DNA from: Gryganskiella cystojenkinii
Lineage: Eukaryota > Mortierellomycota > Mortierellomycetes > Mortierellales > Mortierellaceae
NCBI GenBank assembly: GCA_015852425.1
Contig: JAAAIG010000102.1
Location: 9,894-28,824, forward strand
Direction of reading: 5' to 3'
Length of the DNA: 18,931 nt
Part shown: piece by piece, positions 1 to 9,352 of the stretch
Position numbering within the stretch: the stretch's first letter is position 1
How the letters are laid out: every line of letters starts with the position of its first letter
Translations under genes and position numbers: made by a program
Notes under the pieces: generated by a model
Told to the model about the DNA's origin: nothing
The model's database searches: none
What the model saw: the letters and a program-made list of their open reading frames with translations, nothing else

Positions 1-75
1 AGAAAAAAGATCCTGCAACTCACTTAACTTCATTTTCCGGGATTTTTTATATTGTCAATCATTAATATCATTCAG
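1..75 (+). other. 3' end of an intron of the partial upstream gene
   Basis: This stretch holds a stop in the reading frame of the downstream exon (TAA 25-27), a CTTAAC branch-like sequence (about 23-28), a T-rich tract and a terminal CAG at 73-75. It is best read as the end of an intron. The donor lies outside the window. Confidence 0.4.
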
Positions 76-216
76 CTCGCAATCGCGTTCTTCTGGGCTG
101 GAATGATGATGTTGATCGAGAGCCGGATTATCGACGCGATCCTGGGCTCGATCGAGATGTTGCTCCTCCTCGCCATGTTGGTCGCAGCCTATTCGATCGG
201 ATGGATCATCTTTTGA
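76..216 (+). CDS. C-terminal exon of a membrane protein (partial)
   Basis: An open frame of 46 codons ends at TGA 214-216 and is very hydrophobic. It reads as two membrane segments separated by a short polar turn containing ESRIIDA, and it ends IGWIIF. In-frame stop TAA 25-27 shows it cannot be read much further upstream, and a plausible 3' splice site (TTCAG, ending at 75) with a CTTAAC branch-like site near 23-28 supports a last exon starting at 76. The 4-TM organisation of MARVEL or SUR7-like fungal proteins would fit two C-terminal helices, but the family cannot be named from so short a piece. The rest of the gene lies upstream of the window. The frame and stop are seen; the splice site is inferred. 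Confidence 0.55.
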   Translation, partial: LAIAFFWAGMMMLIESRIIDAILGSIEMLLLLAMLVAAYSIGWIIF

Positions 217-369
217 AACAAAAGATAGTCAAGGATTCCTTCTTCTGCACCGCACGCGTCGGGAACGCGCCGTTTTGTATTTTTGGTCTTAGTACTCTTT
301 TTCTAGCTTCAATCCTCTATTCCTCTATTTGTTTCTAAAATGGACACGAGCAAAATTTCACAATGAGTG

Positions 370-375
370 AATAAA
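370..375 (+). terminator. Possible polyadenylation signal of the upstream gene
   Basis: A canonical AATAAA hexamer lies about 155 bp after the stop codon at 216. It is a reasonable 3'-end signal for the partial membrane-protein gene, but no transcript evidence is available and the distance is only typical, not diagnostic. Confidence 0.35.
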
Positions 376-1410
376 ACCACCTTGTTTGAATTGTGAATAC
401 GAGCACCAGAGTGCCATGATGGTGTCGGATTGCCAACACATGCCAACGAAAACAAAAAGGTCCAGAGAGGGCGGAGTCGGATGGACTCGACGTGCAAACA
501 GTTCCGGAGTGGGCTTTTAGTCTCTTTCGCATGGAGAAAGGAGGAGGAGGCCGGAGGAAAGAAAATCAAGAAAATACAACGAGTCTTTCATGCCCTCACA
601 TGCATTTTTCAGGATGGATGCCTCCGTTGCGTCTTGATCACAGATGAAAAGAATACCTCAACCCCCCGCCCCTTCAATTGCAACTTCCAGGTGAAGCCAA
701 AAAGAAAATAAAAATGTGAAAAAGAGCGAAAAATTGCTCACGAGCTTGCCTGACGGATCCTACCTTTTCTCGTGCTCTTTTTTTCTATTCAATTACGTTT
801 TTGCAGCTCTTCTCATGTGCTTCGTTTTCCCTGTGAAAATTTCAATAGAGTGCAAGAAAACAGGAGGAAGGAGAAAGAGAGAGAGAGCCACAGGGGATCG
901 GAGCAAGCCCCGACAGAGACTCTCTGTCTGACAAAGAAAAAAAAAAAAAAAATTGAATCAATTTGAATGCATCGAACAGGTCTGAGCGACAGAAATTTCA
1001 AAAATATCCGCCCATGTGTTCCGCGCGGAGGGAGAAAAGATTAAGGCAACCAACTCGATTCCTCTTCTTTTCTTTCTCCACTTTTTTATTTCTCTTTCTA
1101 CAATCCCTCCACAAGCAGCCCTCCAGCCTTCGACAACAAGATATCCAAAGATACCCCTCCCATAGGTACAGGTCCATTTCTGCATAATACGGTCGAGGAC
1201 TGCTCGTTTTGTGTCTCGAGACTTTAGTCTGTGTTTGACGTTATGTGGAAATGGGTCTTTTATTTGACTCATTCACTCATTCATCTTTCTTCTCTTTTTT
1301 ACAGACACATTCTCACACTCCTTTCTCCTCGCTCGTTAACGATACAATACCCCCCGAAACGATACCCCAGGTCCTTTTTTTTTTGAACGGAATCCGCAAC
1401 GAGTGAAACA
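376..1410. other. Intergenic region and 5' leader of the DGAT1-like gene
   Basis: About 1 kb without a credible gene. Short open frames on both strands have low-complexity translations and no family resemblance. The stretch contains purine-rich segments, an A-run at about 938-953 and a pyrimidine-rich leader from about 1060 onward. A possible leader intron ends at 1304. The promoter of the following gene must lie here, but no specific site can be defended. Confidence 0.5.
1166..1304 (+). other. Possible 5'-leader intron before the DGAT1-like start codon
   Basis: A strong 3' splice-site look-alike, a T-rich tract followed by ACAG, ends at 1304, preceded by TTGACTC-type branch-like sequence near 1264. 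A donor-like AG|GTACAG lies at 1164-1171, giving an intron of 139 nt, close to the 120 and 132 nt coding introns of the same gene. The acceptor is the better supported end; the donor is a guess. Confidence 0.25.
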
Positions 1411-4095
1411 ATGACCGAGTCGACCACGTCAACGACTCGAACGATTGAACAGGAGAGCATGACCAACAATACCAATGGGAATGCCAATGCACTGCCAGAC
1501 ATTGCACCAAGGATGGAGGACCTCCAGAGCTCTAAAAAAACCGGATCCTCCTACAGACACACCTTCCCGGTCCATGTGCGAACCGCACCGAGTCCGCTCT
1601 CCAAGGAGGCGCCGCCAGAGAGTTACCGAGGATTTGTTAACCTGGGCAGTAAGTAAACTCACACCCTTTGGCTTTTTTGAGAGAGGACATACGGGTGTGA
1701 TGCAATTGCGCCTTGTGAGAGAAGGAAAGGGAAGGGGGGGGGGGGGGACAACAAAAGGAAAGACAACAAGGATCACCGGGAACGCCTTCGAACAATACAC
1801 AACGCACAACTGACCCGATCAGAGGACAGACATCAAGGTACAAGTGGGAAAAGGGGAAAGCCATCTGCGCCTCTTCTCCAACACAAACAACGGATACCTG
1901 TTTTCTTCAAGGGCTTTCTGTGCTAGTTGTTATAGCTGTGTTTTTCTGGTTCTGATGGAATCGTATCTTCAAGTGAGACCCCGTTTATCAAAGCATTGGA
2001 TGCTGGAGGGGCTGAAAAAACGTGTTGTCATTGATTGGCAAAGAGACAATTTCGTTCTTTACCGATACGGTTCTTTTGGCTTTTAAAAGAGGGAGCCACT
2101 GAGTGTGGGTGAGCGTGTTCAAGACGAGATAGAAAACACATGATCATGCTGCCAACCTGGGGGCAAAAAAAAAGCCAAAAAAGCCAAATATGCATGTGGG
2201 CAGTGAGAGAAGGTATTTAGTATTTGGCATGACTAAAAATGTGAAGGAGGGATCGGAGTCTCTTTTGCTTATCTTTTCTCCAGAAAAGAGAGGACGGACA
2301 TTCGCAGTGTGTGAACATGGCTTGTGCGCACTTTTTCATCAACGAAATTATCAAATCAAATCTGTTATGCAGCCAAGCACGAGCCGGGGAGCTTGGGTTT
2401 GTGCAACTCCCTATCTCTCCATCTTTCCGTATATTCTTTTTTTCTTTTCTAATCGATTTTCTGTGCAATCTCGTTTTAAACTTAGTGCTCCTCCTGTTTG
2501 GCAACAATGTGCGTCTGATCATCGAGAACTATCTCAAGTACGGATTTCTTCTCTCCTTCCCAGGATCAAAAGTTTCCAAGGAGGATTGGATCTTAACCGC
2601 ATTGACACATGCGCTCCTGCCTCTGAATGTCCTTCTTGCTTATCAGCTCGAGAAGTGGGCCAAGAAGCGATCCTTGGGTTTCCGTAAGCGCCGTGCCGAG
2701 GATTCCTTGTCATCATCAACAACAAAAGACGCCGCATCAGTAAAAGACAACAAGGACCCAAAGACAAAACTCAAGGAGGCCCGCAGTACCGAGGCGATCG
2801 CAAAGGCGACCCAAAAGACGGTCGGTTGGCTCCATTTCTTTAACTTGGCGACGATCATTGTCTGGCCCTCGTTCATGTCCTATTACATGATCTTTCACCC
2901 GTTCATGGCCATGTCTTGTCTCTTTAACGGCTGCATACTGTTTCTCAAGATGACTTCGTTCGCGCTCGTGAACCAGGATCTTCGCGCAGCCTATATTTTT
3001 GATCTCCCCGCAGACAAGTTCCAACATCTGGCCAAGGTCCATGACACTGAAGGAAAGACGATCGGCTCTGTTCGTGAAGTTTACCAATATGATATTCAAT
3101 ACCCGGACAACATCACACCCAAGAACATTGGGTACTTTTGGCTCGCACCAACACTCTGTTATCAACCTTCGTACCCTCGCACGACCGAGTTCCGAAAGTC
3201 ATTCTTCATGAAGCGTGTTCTCGAGATTATTACCTGCCTCGGCATGATGGTAAGTATTTCTTTTTCTTTTTCTTTTGCCCGCAGAATTTTTATCTAATGG
3301 TGTGTTTGAAACATGTCGATTTAACTCTTCTCCATCGTCTAACCTCTCCTTAAAACCTTTTTTTTTCTGGACACCTCCTAGTACTTTTTGATCGAACAAT
3401 ATGCTACTCCAACCCTCCAAAACTCAGTCCGCGCCTTTGATGAACTTGCCTTTGCTACGATCCTTGAGCGTGTCCTCAAGCTGAGCACGACGAGTGTGAT
3501 CATCTGGCTTCTTATGTTTTATACCTTCTTCCATTCCTTCTTTAACGCCCTTGCAGAGGTAAAAGAGAGAGAGAGAGAAACCTTTTTTTTGTTTTTTTGG
3601 CGTGTCTTTGATCCAGGAACACTAGCCGTGCGCTTAACAACGAGAGCTGACGGTTTTCATTTCTTTTTTCTCGATTAGGCTCTTTACTTTGGCGACCGAC
3701 GATTCTACTTGGCCTGGTGGAACTCTGGCTCGTTGCAGGTGTACTGGAAGTCATGGAATATTCCAGTGTACACTTTCTTCAAGCGTCATGTTTACTTGCC
3801 CATGATCACCTCGGGTTACTCCCCGATCACAGCATCGATCGTGATCTTCACCATCTCGGCAATCCTTCACGAGGTTTTGATTGGCGTACCTACGCATATG
3901 ATCTATGGATATGCATTCGCAGGAATGTTCTTGCAGATTCCCTTGATTGCGATCACGGCACCGTTGGCCAAGTGGCGAGGACCTCTCTCGGGACTCGGCA
4001 ACATGATCTTTTGGGTCTCGTTTACGATCTTGGGTCAGCCTGCATGTGCACTTCTTTATTACTACCACTGGACCAAACGCAACATGAACGCTTAA
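1411..4095 (+). CDS. DGA1-type DGAT1: DGAT1-type diacylglycerol O-acyltransferase (MBOAT family), 531 aa
   Basis: The product should transfer an acyl group from acyl-CoA to diacylglycerol in the ER membrane, the last step of triacylglycerol synthesis. Exons 1411-1648, 2486-3249, 3382-3558 and 3679-4095 join to 532 codons; all introns are GT-AG, and the first splits a codon (A|TG). Family landmarks appear in order: SPLSKEAPPESYRGFVNLG (about 61-79), VRLIIENYLKYG, a basic/Ser-rich loop, PTLCYQPSYPR, IERVLKLS-like ERVLKLS, and FHSFFNALAE. The catalytic His is H457 in AILHEVLIGVP, and N420 and Q479 are kept; each lies 42 positions after human DGAT1 N378, H415 and Q437. The spacing matches DGAT1 better than sterol acyltransferases. 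Two deviations stand out: FYLAWWN (A405, normally D) and WNIPVYTF (Y424, normally H). Intron 1 is long (837 bp). The symbol is descriptive; fungal naming varies, and yeast DGA1 is the unrelated DGAT2. Confidence 0.88.
1649..2485 (+). other. Long intron 1 of the DGAT1-like gene
   Basis: Donor GTAAGT at 1649-1654 and acceptor CTTAG ending at 2485 bound 837 bp. The junction gives NLG|MLLLFGNNV before RLIIEN, exactly the ten residues expected from plant DGAT1 between NL and RLIIEN. The intron contains a run of 14 G (1734-1747). From GTG 2311 (ATG 2317) it has no stop in the frame of exon 2, so a transcript starting inside the intron could encode an alternative N-terminus. Confidence 0.8.
1734..1747 (+). 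repeat. Run of 14 G in DGAT1-like intron 1
   Basis: Fourteen consecutive G bases lie 85 bp after the intron 1 donor. G-runs near donors can act as intronic splicing enhancers in animals; a role here is unknown. Confidence 0.7.
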
Positions 4096-4209
4096 ACAAA
4101 CATGCCGATGCTGCCACGAAAACAACTATGACAAAGACTACGCATAAAATGGCGCCGTAGCCAAATTCTTTGCGATAATGACCCGCATGCACGTATTGCA
4201 CCACTTTCA

Positions 4210-4215
4210 AATAAA
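4210..4215 (+). terminator. Polyadenylation signal of the DGAT1-like gene
   Basis: AATAAA lies 115 bp after the TAA stop at 4095 and about 210 bp before the SAR1 start codon. It is the only canonical hexamer in this short intergenic gap. Confidence 0.5.
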
Positions 4216-4252
4216 CAGCTTTTTTCAGCATATCATTACCATGTCTGTGTGC

Positions 4253-4293
4253 CACGTACGTAATTTTTGATATCAACACGTACGCTAATTTGC
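4253..4293 (+). promoter_or_regulatory. Duplicated CACGTACG-TAATTT motif in the SAR1 promoter
   Basis: CACGTACGTAATTTTTG at 4253-4269 recurs as CACGTACGCTAATTTGC at 4277-4293. The copies start 24 bp apart, about two helical turns, on the same face of the DNA. They lie about 130-170 bp before the SAR1 ATG at 4422. The repeat is seen; a role as a transcription factor site is inferred. The core CGTACG is palindromic. Confidence 0.45.
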
Positions 4294-4421
4294 ATATTCG
4301 CGGTAATGTGCCCGGTCCCTCGCGTTCGCTTAGTTGAATATGTCTCCCCAATGGTTTGGCCATTCGTTTTTCGTCTCTTTCTTCATCTTCAAAACCTCTT
4401 TCCTCACACATTCACACGCAA

Positions 4422-6019
<1,598 letters not shown>

Positions 6020-6102
6020 ATACGCTTTCTGACCCCCTCTCTCTTCTTTTTTGTTTTGCGCGCATTCTCTAACATATATCATTGCCTCCCATATTGTTCA
6101 AT

Positions 6103-6108
6103 AATAAA
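6103..6108 (+). terminator. Polyadenylation signal of SAR1
   Basis: AATAAA in an A/T-rich context lies 84 bp after the SAR1 stop codon, a normal distance for a fungal 3' end. Confidence 0.55.
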
Positions 6109-6223
6109 ATTCTTCACCCCAACGCCTGCTTTAGTCGCGTGTCCCCAAAGGATAAAACTGTCGCGAATTGTAATATTTACGATCAAATTTTGTACCACGA
6201 CATAACCCATCATCAATTATAGG

Positions 6224-6230
6224 TCACGTG
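6224..6230 (+). promoter_or_regulatory. Cbf1/USF-type E-box (TCACGTG) upstream of ATP17
   Basis: The palindromic core CACGTG sits in GTCACGTG, which matches the RTCACRTG site bound by Cbf1-class bHLH proteins in fungi. It lies 99 bp before the ATP17 start codon in a 309 bp gap that must also hold the end of SAR1. Cbf1 sites are known upstream of respiratory genes in yeasts; use here is inferred. Confidence 0.45.
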
Positions 6231-6328
6231 CAAAGACAACAGACGAAGGACATCATCGGGACCAAAAGAAAATGCGTTTTCCCTCCTTTCATTACCTCTT
6301 CTCCATCAACTCTCCCCTCTCTTCCATC

Positions 6329-7452
6329 ATGAACTTCGGAACCGTTGCCCGTCGCGCTTACTCCACCTCCAGAGTACGTGCTCTCTCTGTCATCTTTCTT
6401 CCTTTCGGCACTTGCTCTTATCTATTACCGCCCCCTTGATCCACTTTCCTCTCTGCACGATTTTACTTTTGCTTTCAAAAATCAGATCAAAAATAACTCG
6501 ATCACGCTCCTTCCTTCACCCGCCCCTTTGCCACCAATGACATGCAGATGATCTAACCACTCGTTCCACCGTCCCCCCTTTTAAATCATCGAATTAGGCT
6601 GCCATCCCCCCCACCATTGGCTCCACCAAGGCCATTGGTTCCCCCAAGGATGCTGCCCGCGTATGTGTTTTTCTGACCCTCATCAATGTTTCAGGACTCG
6701 ACGACCCCAAAAGTGAATTTCGTGGATGCTCTCTGTTGGAAGAGAGTGGATGGGACACAATCTTATTTGCAGCAATCGTCGGCATGAATTGGACAGGAAT
6801 TTCACAGGAACACCACCCCTTTCAATGAATCGAGTACCCCTGACTGATCAAATCCAACCTCCCCTCTTTATATTTTCTCTACCAAATATCAGATGGCCAA
6901 GGTCGTCACCTTCTACAAGGGTCTCCCCAACGGTCCCGCCCCTGCTGCCCGCTCCTCCGGCTACCAGGCCCGTCACTTTGATGGCAAGAACTCGTCCATG
7001 ACCCCCGTCTTCCAGACGATCGCTGCTGTCTTTGTCCTCTCCTACACCATCGACTACCACTTCCACTTGAGTAAGTTATTTTTTTTTCTTTCGAGGAAAC
7101 TCCCCCCCCTTTTTTTTGAGTGGATCTGAAGAGGGCATCTCCGAGAGGACAAAAGTGGGTTGAAGAAGCAGAAACGTTTCAAAATATGATGATAACTGTG
7201 TTAGGGACATCAGAATTCATGATGTTGATTTAACCGGGAAAATTGATAGTTATTACTGATACATTTGAACACAATTCGGACACCCTTTTTATATATGGTC
7301 TTCTGGTCTCTGTGGAGAAGAAATGAGGGTTCGATGATACTGGAGAAGAAAAAAAAAGACGTTTTTCTTGACAAATTTTGCTAACTTTGTCCTTTTCTTT
7401 TCACTCGATCCGCGATCTTGTAGAGCACCACAAGAACGTTGCTCACCACTAA
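6329..7452 (+). CDS. ATP17: Mitochondrial F1Fo-ATP synthase subunit f, 104 aa
   Basis: Subunit f is a small single-helix protein of the Fo membrane sector, located in the inner mitochondrial membrane. Exons 6329-6373, 6598-6660, 6893-7070 and 7424-7452 give 105 codons, with GT-AG introns of 224, 232 and 353 bp. The start MNFGTVARRAYSTSR is a basic, Ser/Thr-rich presequence. The matching family signatures are IPPTIGSTKAIGS, VVTFYKGLPNGPAPA (40-54), ARHFDGKNSS, a membrane helix at about 74-91, and YHFHLKHHKN near the end; yeast Atp17 has the same order, including FYKSLPQGPAPA and YYFHLRHHK. Codon use is strongly biased to C-ending codons (GCC, CCC, GTC, AAG), unlike the F-box gene, which suggests high expression. 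An exon-3 start at ATG 6893 would lose the presequence and is not preferred. Confidence 0.95.
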
Positions 7453-7496
7453 ATTATTCAACCTCATCGATGCCATCAACATTAACGAGATGAACG

Positions 7497-7502
7497 AATA
7501 AA
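7497..7502 (+). terminator. Polyadenylation signal of ATP17
   Basis: AATAAA lies 45 bp after the stop codon at 7452. It is the nearest canonical hexamer. Confidence 0.5.
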
Positions 7503-8135
7503 TAGTCAGGAAGCGGTCCCCCCTCTCACATACACCATATTACTTTTTTCGGGATTACAAAGTAACGACGAGTCTCCTCACGGATATCATTAAAAAAAAG
7601 CAAAGCTTTACAAGTAGAATGCAAAGTTTTTTTGTCAATAAGGATTTAATTCACGCATTATTAAGTCATTTCTCACGGTGGCTTTCAAGGCTTGCAAATA
7701 TGTTTGTTGTAGTGAGAAAGAGTAAGAGTATATTATTTTGCAGCGCCTGATACCCACAGCGTCCTAAGGCGCACCTGTAGACGACGCGTCCTGTTGCTAC
7801 TAGAGTTTTTTTTGTTGGGAAGAGGCAGTTGATGAGAGCGTGAAGGCACTCATACCACTCTCGAATGATCTCGGTAAAAGCAAGACGTGGCAAAGTCACA
7901 TGGCGCCTTTTTCTTGTGAGCAACAACACGGATACCATTATCGCGGATCTTTCCCCGATTTGACAGGTAAATTCGAGAAAGATTTCCCATGGCTGCTCTT
8001 TCTCTCACTCTGCATGCAATTAGCCGCACCTTTGTGCCTGGGCGTTGGACCCAAAAAAAAAAAAAACGAAACAAGGGGCGGGTGGAGGAAGGAGAGAGAG
8101 ACAGAGGAATAAAATATATGAAAACAAAAGAAGGC

Positions 8136-8164
8136 TGAGAGAGAGAGAGACAGAGAGAGAGAGA
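8136..8164 (+). repeat. (GA)n microsatellite
   Basis: A GA dinucleotide run of about 29 bp is interrupted by a single ACA at 8150-8152. The flanks (8090-8180) are also almost pure purine on the + strand. Confidence 0.8.
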
Positions 8165-8285
8165 CCAGGAGAGGAAGGCAATTCCCAAAGACTAAGGACT
8201 CACAGAAAAAATAATGCAAGACTGGTTTTCTTATCAGAGTTCCTGCGCCATTGAGATTCCGGGGAAAACGAGGAGTGGGAGTGTT

Positions 8286-8323
8286 GGGTTGGGGTTCATA
8301 GTGGGGGAGGGAGGGAGGGAGGG
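8286..8323 (+). other. G-quadruplex-forming motif
   Basis: Five G-runs (5, 3, 3, 3 and 3 bases) separated by single A bases fill 8303-8323, preceded by GGGTTGGGG at 8286-8294. One-base loops are the arrangement that gives the most stable parallel G-quadruplexes. The motif is about 1 kb before the permease start codon, on the coding strand. Structure formation is inferred. Confidence 0.6.
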
Positions 8324-8839
8324 CACAAGGGAGAAAGGCAATAAAAAAAATATGGCGGTTGAGCTTAAAGATAGGAATTTTCGCGTGAGACAAACAGAGA
8401 GCTATTTTCTGAGAATCATATGGTACATTCATTTCGTAGACAAGTTGGCGTCTCAAGAAGGGCATCATTGTTGTTCCGAATGATGAATGTTGAATGGCGA
8501 TGGGGGGTTTTTTTACGCCTCGTTGGAAAGTACTTTTTCCGCTAGGGGTGAGAGTGGGAAAGAAGTTGCAGACGATGATGCCTAAAAAAATAAAAAAAGA
8601 AAAGCAGAACATGGCGCAAGACAAGGAAAGGAAAAAGGGGAGAATGGCGTCGAGAAGGGTAAGACCACCAATGTATTTTGTGTTTTTGCTCTGTCGGGAA
8701 CAAAAAAATGAGGAATGAGAGCACAGAGACTGGATCAACTTTTTTCTTTTGGCACAGATACCACCACCCCTAGTGTGGGACAGACGGTGTGCCAGTTGGA
8801 CTCCAATTCCCTCTTTTGGCCAAACCCTCTTTTGTCTTG

Positions 8840-9329
8840 CTCGTTGCTTTTTTTCTTTCTTTCTGTCTCTGACCCCTATCGCTCACCTACAAAAGAATGG
8901 GTGCTTGCCTTTCTCTGCTGTCTTCTTCATTCATTCATTCTTGTTCGCTTTTACATATTCTTTCTCTTTGATGTTTTTGTCCCTTTTTTCTGTCCCATTT
9001 CTTCTTCTCATTCACGCCAACCAACAATTCAGAAAGGACTCTGCAACCCTGTCCAACCCACCATTCTTGTTGTGCTTTGCTGCATTGCATTCAGTTGCAC
9101 ATCAATTCACTTTACTTCATTTCATTCGGACCACATACCCCCCTTTCTTCTTTTTCTTCTTCTTCTTCCTTCTTCTTGTTCTCTATTCATTCATTAATCC
9201 CATTCCATCACCCTCCTCCCATCTCCATTGACCCCTTTCACTCTCTTTCATTCTTCTCTCTAATCTTCTCTTTCTCTTTCTTCACCATTTTCGAGTGACA
9301 GACAACGGCGTTTTCCCTTTCTTTCATGT
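8840..9329 (+). promoter_or_regulatory. Pyrimidine-rich promoter/5' leader of the permease gene
   Basis: Nearly 500 bp before the ATG at 9330 are dominated by C and T on the coding strand, with (TTCA)n tracts, for example at 8927-8940, and long CT/TTC runs. Such tracts are common just upstream of transcription starts in filamentous fungi. Several open frames here are compositional only. The transcription start and any leader intron cannot be placed. Confidence 0.5.
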
Positions 9330-9352
9330 ATGGCCGCCTCCACATCCTTTGA
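9326..9352 (+). other. Short upstream ORF overlapping the permease start codon
   Basis: ATG 9326 opens an 8-codon frame (MYGRLHIL) that ends at TGA 9350-9352 and overlaps the main ATG at 9330 in a different frame. A scanning ribosome that starts there would miss the main start. Its context is weak (T at -3), so leaky scanning is likely. The overlap is seen; regulation is inferred. Confidence 0.4.

Larger units (their letters stand above)
7503..8839. other. Gene-free intergenic block
   Basis: No supported gene is seen on either strand. The longest open frame is 266 codons on the minus strand (7938-8738), but it runs through purine-rich DNA and reads as Phe/Ser/Leu-rich low complexity. The block contains the GA repeat and the G-quadruplex motif listed separately. 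A non-coding RNA cannot be ruled out, but no tRNA-like or conserved structure was recognised. Confidence 0.55.

Noticed and set aside
2190..2687. + strand open frame of 165 codons across DGAT1-like intron 1 and exon 2
   Set aside because: It is out of frame with the DGAT1 motifs VRLIIENYLKYG and has no family resemblance.
7938..8738. Minus-strand open frame of 266 codons
   Set aside because: It is the reverse of purine-rich repeat DNA and gives Phe/Leu/Ser-rich low complexity with no domain; it also spans the GA microsatellite and the G-quadruplex motif.
8715..9231. Two overlapping + strand open frames of 160 codons
   Set aside because: Both come from the pyrimidine-rich leader and read as Phe/Leu/Ser strings in two frames at once, which is composition and not coding.
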